Below, piece by piece: positions 1-8,505 of a DNA stretch of 64,000 nt. The first letter of the stretch is position 1, and the number at the start of each line of letters is the position of its first letter. Made by a program: the position numbers and the translations under genes. The stretch lies in contig JABURP010000127.1 in assembly GCA_014762645.1 (NCBI GenBank), positions 1 through 64,000 of the forward strand, given 5' to 3'. The notes beneath the pieces are model-generated. The model was not told where the DNA came from. It did no database searches and was given only the letters and a program-made list of their open reading frames with translations. Source of the DNA: Crocinitomicaceae bacterium. Its GTDB lineage: Bacteria > Bacteroidota > Bacteroidia > Flavobacteriales_D > Crocinitomicaceae.

Positions 1-1127
1 AAGTATCAGATGGCAATACCTGTGCAGGAGAAATAATCACTCGAACATACAGCATCACAGACGACTGTGGTAACCAAACAATGGTGACTCAGCAGATCAC
101 CATAGAAGTGGTAACACCACAGATAGATGCAGGAGCAGATCAATCAGTATGTGATGGAGAAGCGGTGACGTTGACAGCAGGCAACCCGAATAATGCAACG
201 ATAAGCTGGGACAATGGTGTATTTGATGCAACGTCATTTATCCCACCGGTAGGATCAACAACATATACGGTAACAGCATCTGAGTGTGGTGGTCAGTGCG
301 TGTCGAATGATCAGGTGACCGTTACAGTGAACCCGATACCAGTTGTATCATTTGAAGGAGATTCATTGATGGGATGTGCTTCACATGAAGTTGAGTTCAC
401 GAATAATTCGACAGAACAAGGGAACTGCGTATGGGAATTTGGCAATGGTGTTACAGTGAATGGATGCGGACCTGTGAGCAACACGTATCAAAATGCAGGC
501 TTATATGATGTGACATTGACGGTTACTTCATCAGCAGGATGTACGGCTACTGAAACGTATACGGATTATATTGAGGTGATTCCATATCCAGTTGCATCAT
601 TTTCATTCAGTCCAAATGAACTTGACCTGATGAATACGGAAGTACAGTTTGAAAATAATTCGCTATACGGCAATTCATACCTGTGGGATTTTGGAGACTT
701 AAGCGGTGGATCAAATGCTGAAAATCCTACCCATATTTACCCTGATAATGAAGCAGGCAGCTATGAGGTTGAACTAATGGTAGAAAACGCAGCAGGTTGT
801 AAAGACTCTATGACAGTAGTGGTAGACATTAATGATGTATTGATCTTCCATGTACCAAATGCTATTACACCGGATGGTGATGAGTTCAATGAAGAGTTTA
901 ATCCAGTGTTTGCTTCTGGACTTGATATTTTTGATTACCACTTGACCATCTTCAACAGATGGGGAGAAATAGTATTTGAATCATACAACGTTGATTATGG
1001 CTGGGACGGGCATTATGGAAATGGTGGCCTGGCAGATGATGGTGTCTATATATGGCAAATTGAATTTGGCGACACCATGTCGGATAAGAAACACATAAAA
1101 CGAGGGCACGTGACAGTGCTTAAGTAA
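1..1127 (+). CDS. Adhesin-like type IX secretion cargo, 3' part (5' end outside window)
   Basis: The reading frame is open from base 3, so the gene starts before the window and about 375 C-terminal codons are visible. The visible part starts with a repeat module resembling those of long surface adhesins (SDGNTCAGEIITRTYSITDD), followed by an Ig-like module and PKD-type modules containing WEFGNG and WDFGD cores. It ends in a gliding-motility-associated C-terminal domain (VPNAITPDGDEFNEEF, then FNRWGEIVFES and a final GHVTVLK). In this family the domain directs export by the type IX system and attachment at the cell surface. An excellent intrinsic terminator follows. The full length and the N-terminal domains cannot be known here. 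Confidence 0.9.
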   Translation, partial: VSDGNTCAGEIITRTYSITDDCGNQTMVTQQITIEVVTPQIDAGADQSVCDGEAVTLTAGNPNNATISWDNGVFDATSFIPPVGSTTYTVTASECGGQCVSNDQVTVTVNPIPVVSFEGDSLMGCASHEVEFTNNSTEQGNCVWEFGNGVTVNGCGPVSNTYQNAGLYDVTLTVTSSAGCTATETYTDYIEVIPYPVASFSFSPNELDLMNTEVQFENNSLYGNSYLWDFGDLSGGSNAENPTHIYPDNEAGSYEVELMVENAAGCKDSMTVVVDINDVLIFHVPNAITPDGDEFNEEFNPVFASGLDIFDYHLTIFNRWGEIVFESYNVDYGWDGHYGNGGLADDGVYIWQIEFGDTMSDKKHIKRGHVTVLK

Positions 1128-1154
1128 ACATCTACACAATACAAAGTATGAAGG

Positions 1155-1188
1155 GAGGAACCAAAACGTTGGTTCCTCTTTTCTTTTA
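1155..1188 (+). terminator. Rho-independent terminator of the adhesin gene
   Basis: A perfect 10-bp stem (GAGGAACCAA / TTGGTTCCTC) closes an AACG tetraloop and is followed directly by TTTTCTTTT. It starts 28 bases after the adhesin stop. On the opposite strand the stem is not followed by a T tract, so it should act only on the plus-strand transcript. Confidence 0.9.
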
Positions 1189-2421
1189 CTTCTTCTTCTT
1201 CTTGCGGCGTTTCTTTTTTAGTTTTTCGTCTGCCTCAATTAATTTTTTCCAGTCATCTGTACTGTCACCCGAAAGTAAAAGAGTTTCCTGGTAGTCACCT
1301 TTGTTAATTTCAGCACGTTTTACTGGTACAGAAATATAACCTTCGATCTCTTTGAGTAGTTCCCTTTCACTCTTACTGCAAAATGAAATGGCAACACCGC
1401 GTTCTTTTCCCCGCCCTGTTCTGCCCACACGGTGAACATAATATTCTGCTTTTTCAGGAAGGTCGTAGTTCACCACTTGATCTATATGAGGGATATCAAT
1501 ACCCCTTGCAGTGACATCTGTTGCAATCAGTACTTTGTTCCCCCCTTTTTTAAACTCATCCAAAACCGCTTCGCGGCTCTTTTGTTCTTTATCACCATGA
1601 ATGGTTTCTGAAGTAATATTTACTCTTTCCATTGCTGCTTTAACTCGTTCAGCACGAACTTTAGTCCGAACGAAAACTAGAAACTTCAGGTTTGGGTTTT
1701 CTTTTATCAATCGTTCAAGAAAAAATCGTTTATCATCCATTTCTACAAAAGCCACGGAGTGATCCACATTTTTCGAAACAGGATCTTTAGGTGAGATTTG
1801 GATTCGAATAGCATTTCGAACAAGTGAATAAGCCAGTTTTTTGATCTTTTTATCAATTGTTGCAGAGAAAAATAGCGTTTTTCTGTTTCCGGGCAGGTAT
1901 TTGATTAGGTCCTCAATATCCTTATAAAATCCCAGGTCTAACATGTGATCTGCTTCATCCAGAATCAACACTTCAACCGTATCCATTTTTATGTATCCCT
2001 GGCTCGCCAGGTCAAACATTCTTCCGGGTGTAGTAACAATTATATCTACTCCCTGTAGCAAAGCATCAATTTGACTGTCTTGCTCTACACCACCGTAAAT
2101 ACATTGCGTTCGGACTTTAGTGTTTCTACCTAACTGGTGAAGCACTTCTGTTATTTGTAAAGCAAGTTCACGAGTTGGTACCATCACTATTGCCCTGATG
2201 GCAGTCTGTTTGGTTTTTTTCTTGATGAACTGAACTTTATCAATTAAAGGGATTCCAAAAGCAGCAGTTTTTCCGGTTCCGGTTTGTGCAATGGCTAGTA
2301 GGTCTTCTCCTTTTTGAATATGAGGAATGCATTTAAACTGGATATCTGTGGGTCGTTTAAACCCCATCTTAGCCAGGTTGTTCTTTAGTTCTTTAGATAT
2401 TTTATACTCATCAAACTTCAT
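1186..2421 (-). CDS. DEAD-box ATP-dependent RNA helicase (RhlE-like)
   Basis: This 411-residue protein is predicted to unwind RNA duplexes using ATP, in ribosome assembly, RNA decay or cold adaptation. The DEAD-box motifs appear in order: Q motif GFKRPTDIQ (20-28), AQTGTGKT (45-52), PTRELALQ (82-89), TPGR (131-134), DEAD (155-158), SAT (186-188), ATDVTARGID near 300 and HRVGRTGR (330-337). The C-terminus is a short, very basic tail rich in lysine and arginine, which often helps RNA binding. It is transcribed alone. A TACCTTTG -7 element lies 16 bases before the ATG. The subfamily (RhlE rather than CsdA or SrmB) is a judgement from the short C-terminal extension. Confidence 0.93.
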   Translation of the reverse strand: MKFDEYKISKELKNNLAKMGFKRPTDIQFKCIPHIQKGEDLLAIAQTGTGKTAAFGIPLIDKVQFIKKKTKQTAIRAIVMVPTRELALQITEVLHQLGRNTKVRTQCIYGGVEQDSQIDALLQGVDIIVTTPGRMFDLASQGYIKMDTVEVLILDEADHMLDLGFYKDIEDLIKYLPGNRKTLFFSATIDKKIKKLAYSLVRNAIRIQISPKDPVSKNVDHSVAFVEMDDKRFFLERLIKENPNLKFLVFVRTKVRAERVKAAMERVNITSETIHGDKEQKSREAVLDEFKKGGNKVLIATDVTARGIDIPHIDQVVNYDLPEKAEYYVHRVGRTGRGKERGVAISFCSKSERELLKEIEGYISVPVKRAEINKGDYQETLLLSGDSTDDWKKLIEADEKLKKKRRKKKKK

Positions 2422-2437
2422 AATCCGCTTGTGTTGA

Positions 2438-2445
2438 CAAAGGTA
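2438..2445 (-). promoter_or_regulatory. Bacteroidetes -7 promoter element (TACCTTTG) for the helicase
   Basis: On the minus strand TACCTTTG matches the Bacteroidetes TAnnTTTG -7 consensus exactly and lies 16 bases before the helicase start codon. I did not assign a -33 element. Confidence 0.55.
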
Positions 2446-2585
2446 GGATTAAAGACTTACATTGCTTATCATTTATTGGCAGATGCTTGATTAGTGGATA
2501 AATTTATAGCTGAATTTCAATGTACCTGATAACCGAACAATTATTGGTAGCTGAATAAAACCATACCCTTATGTAAGATATTGAC

Positions 2586-2593
2586 TAAATTTG
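2586..2593 (+). promoter_or_regulatory. -7 promoter element TAAATTTG, 4 bases before a start codon
   Basis: This is an exact match to TAnnTTTG. The ATG of the DUF2480 gene starts only 4 bases after it, so transcription would begin at or next to the start codon. No Shine-Dalgarno sequence can fit. I see no convincing -33 TTG at normal spacing. Confidence 0.5.
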
Positions 2594-2597
2594 CATT

Positions 2598-3101
2598 ATG
2601 GCGGAGGAGATAGTAAATAAAGTAGCTCAAGCTAAGATTGAGCAGATTGATCTGGCAAGCTTTCTACACAGGGAAGAGATTTTAGAAATTGATCTAAAAG
2701 ATCAGTTATGGAATGAATTGGTGTTAAAAGAAAAGGAGTTCAGAGCCTGGGTAAAGGAGCATGACTGGACCACCTATGAAGACAAGGTCACTTGTATTTA
2801 CTGTTCTAATGAAGCCATTATTCCAGCCTGGGCATTTATGTTAGTAACCGCTCAATTAACCCAGGCAAAACAAATAATTTGTGGTCATCCTGATGAAGCA
2901 CGGGAAGATATGTTCTTTGAGAATTTAAACTCCTGGAATGTTGATCACCTGAAGGGTCAACGAGTTATGGTGAAAGGGTGCTCCAATATTCCAAACCCGA
3001 ACAAAGCGTATGTTGTTTTAACCGAAAAACTTTTGCCAGTGGTTAAAAGCCTCATGTTTGGTGAGCCTTGTTCTGCGGTTCCGGTTTATAAGAAAAAGTA
3101 A
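2598..3101 (+). CDS. DUF2480 family protein
   Basis: The 167-residue protein resembles DUF2480, a family known essentially from Bacteroidetes and without an assigned function. Visible features are an acidic N-terminal half, a WTTYEDKVTCIYCSNEAIIPAWA stretch with a CxxC pair (around residues 66-69), and a conserved-looking C-terminal part with GQRVMVKGCSN and a further cysteine in EPCSAVPVY. There is no signal peptide or membrane segment, so it should be cytoplasmic. The cysteines could bind a metal, but this is inference. The start is supported by the promoter-like TAAATTTG just upstream. It stands alone, convergent with the epimerase gene. Confidence 0.8.
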   Translation: MAEEIVNKVAQAKIEQIDLASFLHREEILEIDLKDQLWNELVLKEKEFRAWVKEHDWTTYEDKVTCIYCSNEAIIPAWAFMLVTAQLTQAKQIICGHPDEAREDMFFENLNSWNVDHLKGQRVMVKGCSNIPNPNKAYVVLTEKLLPVVKSLMFGEPCSAVPVYKKK

Positions 3102-3155
3102 TGATTTGACACTGTAACAGGAATTCGTTGGTCTTGCCAACTAAATTTACGTCCG

Positions 3156-4175
3156 CTAGTTTTTCATATAGGTAGACTCAAAATACCGGACTGCATTATC
3201 TACAGCATCTTTTATTGGAATAAATTGAAAATTCAGTTCATCCAGTATCTTTTCATTTGAAAATTTTGTGATACTCATAGCACTATTTGCAGTCTCTTTT
3301 GTTATGTTTTGCTTTCTACCAAACAACACTCGGAGTATACCTTCTATCCGCCAAGCCAGACTAGCCATCCAGGGTTTTACTTCAATACTCGGAGCCTTGA
3401 CACCAAAAGCACTTGCAATTATCTCAAATACCTCTTTAAAGTATTTATTCTCTGCCACGATCAAGTATCTTTCACCAGTAATGCCCCTTTCCGTTAACTC
3501 GGCAGCTATTGTTGCTACATCCCTGGCATCTACAAAAGCATTCATACCTGGTGTATAGAACTTTAAGCCCTTCTTTACTACCTTGAAGATACTAATTGAA
3601 CTTTCATTCCAGTTGCCTGGTCCCAGGATGACGCATGGGTTTAATATCACGGCCTTTAACCCCTCTTCAATTCCTCTCCAAACTTCCATTTCAGCACTGT
3701 ACTTTGTGATGGAATAATTGGAGGTTTTTTTCTCTTTTTTCCATTTGTGTCCCTCAGTTTGAAATTCAGCATGAGGGTCTTTTCCTATAGCTGCTGTTGA
3801 GCTGATGTAACAAAGATGTCGGACATTTTCACCGAGACAGACGTTCACCACATTTGCAGTACCAATCTTATTGATTTGCCACATTTTTTGAAAGTCCCGC
3901 TTTTTGAAAGAGACCAAAGCAGCACAGTGATAAACCTCTTCACACCCTTGTATGCCCTCTTGTAATGTAGTAATATCCATTAGGTCACCTTCCACCCAGC
4001 TGATTTTTTTGAATTCCTCGTCTGCTCGGTCTTTTAAGTAAAACTTAAAAACGGATTGTACTTGTTCAAGGTCAGATGAAGATCTTTTTAAAGCGCGAAC
4101 ATCTTTACCTCTTGAAAGGAGCTCAAGTAGTACATGTGTGCCCAATAAACCTGTTCCACCGGTGACAAAAACCAT
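3156..4175 (-). CDS. NAD(P)-dependent epimerase/dehydratase (extended SDR)
   Basis: This 339-residue Rossmann protein has the dinucleotide-binding GGTGLLG at residues 6-12 and the SDR catalytic YxxxK as YSITK (154-158), with an upstream ISSTAAIG strand that supplies the serine/threonine. This is the pattern of extended short-chain dehydrogenases that act on NDP-sugars, dihydroflavonol-type ketones or hydroxysteroids. The substrate cannot be read from the sequence. The C-terminal half is the variable substrate-binding lobe. It is a single gene; a TACCTTTG element ends 4 bases before its ATG. Confidence 0.88.
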   Translation of the reverse strand: MVFVTGGTGLLGTHVLLELLSRGKDVRALKRSSSDLEQVQSVFKFYLKDRADEEFKKISWVEGDLMDITTLQEGIQGCEEVYHCAALVSFKKRDFQKMWQINKIGTANVVNVCLGENVRHLCYISSTAAIGKDPHAEFQTEGHKWKKEKKTSNYSITKYSAEMEVWRGIEEGLKAVILNPCVILGPGNWNESSISIFKVVKKGLKFYTPGMNAFVDARDVATIAAELTERGITGERYLIVAENKYFKEVFEIIASAFGVKAPSIEVKPWMASLAWRIEGILRVLFGRKQNITKETANSAMSITKFSNEKILDELNFQFIPIKDAVDNAVRYFESTYMKN

Positions 4176-4179
4176 CTTT

Positions 4180-4187
4180 CAAAGGTA
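4180..4187 (-). promoter_or_regulatory. -7 promoter element TACCTTTG, 4 bases before the epimerase start
   Basis: On the minus strand TACCTTTG is an exact TAnnTTTG match. Only 4 bases separate it from the ATG, the same unusual geometry as at the DUF2480 gene. Confidence 0.5.
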
Positions 4188-4259
4188 ATTTATTTTTGAT
4201 GGACACATTGAATCATAGGTACGAAAGTGTAAGTACAAAACGATCGGCATACAAATTGT

Positions 4260-4267
4260 TATATTTG
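4260..4267 (+). promoter_or_regulatory. -7 promoter element TATATTTG for the PPIase gene
   Basis: An exact TAnnTTTG match lies 18 bases before the ATG of the triple-domain isomerase. The leader that follows contains the small inverted repeat GTTGT-AAAC-ACAAC. Confidence 0.55.
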
Positions 4268-4285
4268 TTGTAAACACAACTAGAA

Positions 4286-5695
4286 ATGAAGAAAATACTT
4301 AGTGTCTTAATTGTACTTACAGGATTTATAACCAACGCACAGGAAGAGTTTGGAGACGGTATTTATGCTGTTTTCAAAACCAGTAAAGGAGAAATTATTG
4401 CTAAGCTGGAACATGAAAAAGCACCAATGACGGTGGCAAATTTTGTTGCCCTTGCGGAAGGCGAAATGAGTTTCAATGACGTGGAGATCACAGAACCTTA
4501 TTTTGATGGGCTCACATTTCACCGCGTAATAAAAGACTTCATGATTCAGGGGGGAGACCCTTCCGGGACAGGAAGTGGAGGCCCAGGTTATAAATTTCCG
4601 GATGAGTTTGACACTTCTTTATACCATACAGGACCTGGAGTTTTGTCTATGGCAAATTCGGGACCGAACACTAACGGGTCACAATTCTTTATCACTCATA
4701 AAGCAACACCATGGTTAAATGGCAAACACTCCGTATTTGGAAGAGTAGTGAAAGGACAAGAGGTTGTTGATGCTATAGAACAGGGAGATGTAATGGAATC
4801 AGTAAAAATTGTAAGGGTTGGGAAAGAAGCAAGAAAATTTAAAGCTTCAAAAGTGTTCAATGAAAAAGTGGCTTCAGCAGAAGAAGACAAAAAAGAAAAA
4901 CTCGAATCAAGAAAAAAAGCATTTAAGGAAAAGTGGATGGAAACGTATCCGGGTATGGCCCAAACTGAATCAGGGTTGATGTATATGCACACAACCATTG
5001 GAAATGGAGATACCCCAAAACCTGGAGATCAAATTCAAATTCACTACACAGGATATAAAGAAGATGGAACCAAGTTTGAATCTTCTCATGATCGTCAAAA
5101 TCAACTTATGCTAATAATGGGCAAAGGACAAATGCTCAAAGGATGGGAGGAAGCCTTTGCTATGATGAAGCCAGGAGGTGTTATGAAAATAGTGCTCCCA
5201 CCATGGCTCGGATTTGGCGCTCAGGGGAAGGGGTCCATTCCACCTAATGCCGAATTGATTTTTGATCTTGAACTAATTGATGTAGTTGACATTGAAGCTG
5301 AGATGAAAGAGAAAAATGAAGCATTTAAAGAAAAAATTCTATTGGAGTATCCCAATGCTACCCAAACAAAATCGGGATTAATGTATGAAATTATTGAAGA
5401 AGGGAATGGTTCTAACCCAATCCCAGGACAACAGGTAGAAGTACATTATACAGGGTATTTATTGGATGGAACCAAATTTGATTCATCCAGAGATCGTGAC
5501 CAGACATTCACCTTTCCTCTCGGTCAGAGTAAAGTGATTAAAGGATGGGACGAAGGGATACAATATTGCAAAGTTGGTGGTAAGATCAAATTAATTATAC
5601 CGTATTGGTTAGCATACGGCGAGCAAGGCCGACCACCAACAATTCCAGGTAAATCGCACTTAATTTTTGATGTGGAGGTAATTGGCGTAAAGTAG
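4286..5695 (+). CDS. Secreted peptidyl-prolyl isomerase: cyclophilin fused to two FKBP domains
   Basis: The 469-residue protein begins with a signal peptide (about 18 residues, ending FITNAQ) and should work in the periplasm or outer envelope, assisting protein folding. A cyclophilin domain occupies roughly residues 25-180, with FHRVIKDFMIQGGDP, GPNTNGSQFFIT and HSVFGRVVKG. A lysine/glutamate-rich helix leads to a first FKBP domain (about 240-335: IQIHYTGYKEDGTKFESS ... GWEEAFAMMKPGG) and then a second one (about 375-469: VEVHYTGYLLDGTKFDSS ... GWDEGIQYCKVGGK). Both linkers contain the same EAFKEK..L.YP-ATQTKSGLMY-like block, suggesting duplication of linker plus FKBP. The function is firmly a PPIase; natural clients are unknown. 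Confidence 0.92.
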   Translation: MKKILSVLIVLTGFITNAQEEFGDGIYAVFKTSKGEIIAKLEHEKAPMTVANFVALAEGEMSFNDVEITEPYFDGLTFHRVIKDFMIQGGDPSGTGSGGPGYKFPDEFDTSLYHTGPGVLSMANSGPNTNGSQFFITHKATPWLNGKHSVFGRVVKGQEVVDAIEQGDVMESVKIVRVGKEARKFKASKVFNEKVASAEEDKKEKLESRKKAFKEKWMETYPGMAQTESGLMYMHTTIGNGDTPKPGDQIQIHYTGYKEDGTKFESSHDRQNQLMLIMGKGQMLKGWEEAFAMMKPGGVMKIVLPPWLGFGAQGKGSIPPNAELIFDLELIDVVDIEAEMKEKNEAFKEKILLEYPNATQTKSGLMYEIIEEGNGSNPIPGQQVEVHYTGYLLDGTKFDSSRDRDQTFTFPLGQSKVIKGWDEGIQYCKVGGKIKLIIPYWLAYGEQGRPPTIPGKSHLIFDVEVIGVK

Positions 5696-5698
5696 TTA

Positions 5699-6079
5699 TC
5701 AGTTTAGTTGCTTTGCCAATTCCTTTAGGTAGTCTTTGAATCTTGTTGATTCAACAAGTTTGTCATCTCCTACCATTAAAACATTCTCGGGATTGTTATT
5801 CTCTAGCCAGAACTTCAAAGATGAAATGGATGCATTCATTGTCCCATTGATATCTATTTCGCATGCAGGCTTGTGAATTTTCTCCATTTGTGAGCGCAAT
5901 TCTTTGTTCTCTCTGGAAATATTATGATCCGCATGTATGATTACAAGGGATTGGCACAAGTCAAACAAACTTTCCTTACCGTCAAAAACGGTAACGTTGA
6001 TGTTATTGGTTTGCGACCAATCCTCAATAGTTTTTTCAAAAGGGTCTTGATTTCTTAGTATAATATTCTTTAGTAGCAT
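5699..6079 (-). CDS. Hypothetical cytoplasmic protein
   Basis: I do not recognise this protein of about 126 residues. It has no signal peptide or membrane segment. The N-terminal half alternates strands and helices (NINVTVFDG, QSLVIIHADH) and the C-terminal half contains PENVLMVGDDK, which suggests a small alpha/beta fold. The ATG at 6079 is preferred over a TTG one codon upstream. A good -7 element lies about 30 bases before it. The gene is convergent with the PPIase gene and their stops are only 3 bases apart. Confidence 0.65.
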   Translation of the reverse strand: MLLKNIILRNQDPFEKTIEDWSQTNNINVTVFDGKESLFDLCQSLVIIHADHNISRENKELRSQMEKIHKPACEIDINGTMNASISSLKFWLENNNPENVLMVGDDKLVESTRFKDYLKELAKQLN

Positions 6080-6108
6080 CAATTTCTTTTCATTTCAAAA
6101 AAGCAGCA

Positions 6109-6116
6109 CAAATTTA
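6109..6116 (-). promoter_or_regulatory. -7 promoter element TAAATTTG for the 126-residue gene
   Basis: On the minus strand this is an exact TAnnTTTG match, 29 bases before the ATG at 6079. Confidence 0.5.
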
Positions 6117-6205
6117 CTGCTAATCTTTGCAAGAATCTAATTCCAGGCACAAAATTATACACCGATTTATATAAAACAAGCGTAAAAAGATTAATTATTT
6201 AACGA

Positions 6206-7237
6206 TTATGTTAACATTGAGTCCCGAGTGTATTTGAAATAAGACAACGTGTAGAATTGTAGCCCTAAAAGGACAGCCGCCGTTAATAAATGAACAGGCT
6301 GCGTAAATGCAGGCATCCCTGCGTATGAAAACAACACACCAGTTACAAATTCAATGATGAGTAACCCGACAATATATTTTAATGTAGGTATACCCAAGGA
6401 CCATTTTCTATTCAGATAGAGAAGTGCCAGGTTGACTGCCAATAGCACCCAGGAAAAAGATCGGTGGAAATAAAAATCACCTCTCATGTTGGCTATCCAA
6501 TCCGCTCGACTCATATCATCTTTGACCATAAAATCAATTTCTTGCCTTACCTGTGAGCCGAGTATTATCTGTATAAATGTGAGTAGTAGTGCAAAATAAA
6601 ATAGGGACTTAAAAACCGGTTTAATCTTGAGTTGATAGGATTTATTTCGGATGATGCGGATAATTTTGATGTGAATTCCGACAATGACTAACGCCAGGAA
6701 CATGTGCAGGGTAATTGTCCACGGTAATAAATTCGTCGCTACGACAATTGAACCAAACCACCCTTCAATTCCCATTAATATGAGGTTGATAAGTGTTAAC
6801 CACAACAATTTTCGATTAGAGCGGTAGCGGATAAACGTCCAGATGAATAGAATGAGTACGAAATTCCCCGCTAAAAAACCAACCAAGCGATTACCATATT
6901 CTGTCCAGGTTTTAGCCGCATTGAAATCCTGTTCTATTAAAAGGGATTCGTCCTGACGAAGTTCGCTTGCTGTCTCGTCCAAACCTATTGTTTCCAAAAA
7001 ACCGGCAAATCGCTCTACTTTTTCAACCCGATAAGATCGGTACTTATCTTTATAATTATCAGGCAGCTGCGCCTCATTCGTTGGTGGAATAACCTGATCG
7101 AAGCATTTTGGCCAATCCGGACAGCCCATACCTGACCCGGTTGTTCTCACGACACTTCCTGCAATTATTACAAGATAAATGAATACAAGTGTAATCCATG
7201 AAAACCTAAGATAGGCCCTGCTGAACTGATTTTTCAT
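6206..7237 (-). CDS. ctaA: Heme A synthase (COX15/CtaA family)
   Basis: This 343-residue membrane protein is predicted to oxidise the C8 methyl of heme O to give heme A for cytochrome oxidase. It has about eight hydrophobic spans. The N-terminal loop holds the family signature GSGMGCPDWPKCF; the cysteine pair lies in the periplasmic loop. Histidines expected to hold heme are seen in HMFLALVIVGIHI, HRSFSWVLLAVNL and QPVHLLTAA, and the conserved TEYGNRLVGF motif precedes the third span. A long loop rich in charged residues (about 45-95) separates the first two spans, as in other Bacteroidetes members. It is not beside cytochrome oxidase genes here. The 248 bases upstream, before the broken DUF1801 gene, show no gene. 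Confidence 0.93.
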   Translation of the reverse strand: MKNQFSRAYLRFSWITLVFIYLVIIAGSVVRTTGSGMGCPDWPKCFDQVIPPTNEAQLPDNYKDKYRSYRVEKVERFAGFLETIGLDETASELRQDESLLIEQDFNAAKTWTEYGNRLVGFLAGNFVLILFIWTFIRYRSNRKLLWLTLINLILMGIEGWFGSIVVATNLLPWTITLHMFLALVIVGIHIKIIRIIRNKSYQLKIKPVFKSLFYFALLLTFIQIILGSQVRQEIDFMVKDDMSRADWIANMRGDFYFHRSFSWVLLAVNLALLYLNRKWSLGIPTLKYIVGLLIIEFVTGVLFSYAGMPAFTQPVHLLTAAVLLGLQFYTLSYFKYTRDSMLT

Positions 7238-7485
7238 GTGTGTAAAATTAACAGTTATTGCGGATGAAATGTTCGCTTATAATAGTTTTTAGCCTTTTAT
7301 CAGAGATCGTCCATAACCACTTATCAATACATATATAAGTGCTACCGCTTGTACCAATTGGCCTTTTAATTCCTAAAGGTGATGTATAGTTTTAATTCGG
7401 TATATATTTTCGTGGAAAACTGGTGGTGGGGGTAAGTAGTAGCACGCAGAAAGTAACGCCAAAACTTGTAATAACCTCTGCCGCT

Positions 7486-7871
7486 TTATTTTTTGTCCAG
7501 GGCATGTGCTTCTTTCAGTAAAGCCACAATTAATTCTGAATCGGCAACAATTTCATCCATTGAATAAAAGGTTTTAATGAAAACTTGTTTTCGGTTTCCT
7601 TTTTCCAGAAAGTCGTTGGGTTTCATTAAGTAACCCTTTGTGAAACCAAGTTCCACACCAGGTTTTGTTTTCTTTCCCCAGGGTACAGATCCCGGCCAGA
7701 TATAGCAAATGCTGTTATGATTATAAAAAAAGGAACATTCCAGGATAGTTTTTCCTATATGTTCGGAAGGGTATCCTGAATGAGTTCCTTTAAAATAGAA
7801 ACCATCACTTTTTCTTCGTCAGTGAGGGATTCGTAAAATTCTACGTACGATTGAAATTTAAAATCTTGCAT
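7486..7871 (-). pseudogene. DUF1801 family gene broken by a nonsense codon and a frameshift
   Basis: Starting at an ATG at 7871, codons read MQDFKFQSYVEFYESLTDEE and continue to a TAG at 7755-7757 (codon 39). The same frame then continues EKLSWNVPFF. At the run of seven A (7725-7731) the frame must shift by one base, after which it reads YNHNSICYIWPGSVPWG ... GVELGFTKGYLM ... and ends naturally at 7486-7488. The joined protein, about 128 residues, looks like a complete DUF1801 protein (small YdhG-like domain). Adding one T to the homopolymer restores an exact multiple of three. The start overlaps the stop of the upstream gene (TAATG), so both were once translated together. Either the gene has decayed or the assembly has errors; two separate lesions favour decay. 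Confidence 0.8.
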
Positions 7872-8326
7872 TAACGTCCGGCGCCATCAGCATTCGCTGT
7901 ATTGACATCCGCAGTAGATTCGTAATGTTGCTTTAATAGGTCGTCATACTGATCAGCGTATGCACCAACACGTTGAATAATAGCAAGGGTTTCACTTGCG
8001 TCCAAACCGTCACATTCTCTAATCATTTTAATCCATGCCCATTCATTATAAATAGAAAATGCACACGAAAAAAGCTTGTCATTAAAAGATAAAAGGTCAT
8101 AGAAAAAAGTTTCTTTATTTTGCTCGGGAACTTTCATTACTGGGCTCATTACCTGAAAGTAAGGCCTTCCCTGACTTTCAATGTGCCAACAATCAATATA
8201 AACCTTGGCACTTCCTCTTACAAGTGACCATGCCCCGGGACGATCTCCCCTGCAAGTGGCAGGATCAACCCCTAGTTGCCGAATACACGATTCGACCATA
8301 TCATAATATGTTTGAATATTGCTCAT
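7871..8326 (-). CDS. YbjN-like domain protein
   Basis: The 151-residue soluble protein resembles the YbjN / type III secretion chaperone-like fold: an N-terminal helix (IQTYYDMVESCIRQLG), a GAWSLVRGSAKVYIDCWHI strand region, MSPVMKVPEQNKETFFYDLLSFNDKLFSCAFSI, and a C-terminal helix with a DQYDDLLKQHYE ending. YbjN-like proteins are linked to stress responses and protein-protein contacts, but no reaction is known. The last 15 residues are low in complexity and probably disordered. Its stop overlaps the start of the broken DUF1801 gene, so the two formed one transcription unit. The family call is from general resemblance only. Confidence 0.65.
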   Translation of the reverse strand: MSNIQTYYDMVESCIRQLGVDPATCRGDRPGAWSLVRGSAKVYIDCWHIESQGRPYFQVMSPVMKVPEQNKETFFYDLLSFNDKLFSCAFSIYNEWAWIKMIRECDGLDASETLAIIQRVGAYADQYDDLLKQHYESTADVNTANADGAGR

Positions 8327-8505
8327 AAAATTTAGATTATTAGTTTTCTTTAAACTTAATAATTTATTTGGTTGATTATAAATTGATCAGGGTTTCATTT
8401 GAAATGGAAGGAAATTCCTGAGTCTAAAAGATTTAAATTGCTTCTATTTACAAGAAATTTTAACTTTATCTGCAATAAATTCCTGCGGGAATAGTTTTAT
8501 CAACT

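Noticed and set aside
3268..3558. Plus-strand frame of 96 codons opposite the epimerase gene
   Set aside because: It is fully antisense to a conserved Rossmann enzyme and shows no protein features.
4267..4280. GTTGT-AAAC-ACAAC small hairpin in the PPIase leader
   Set aside because: Five-bp arms with no other signal; likely chance.
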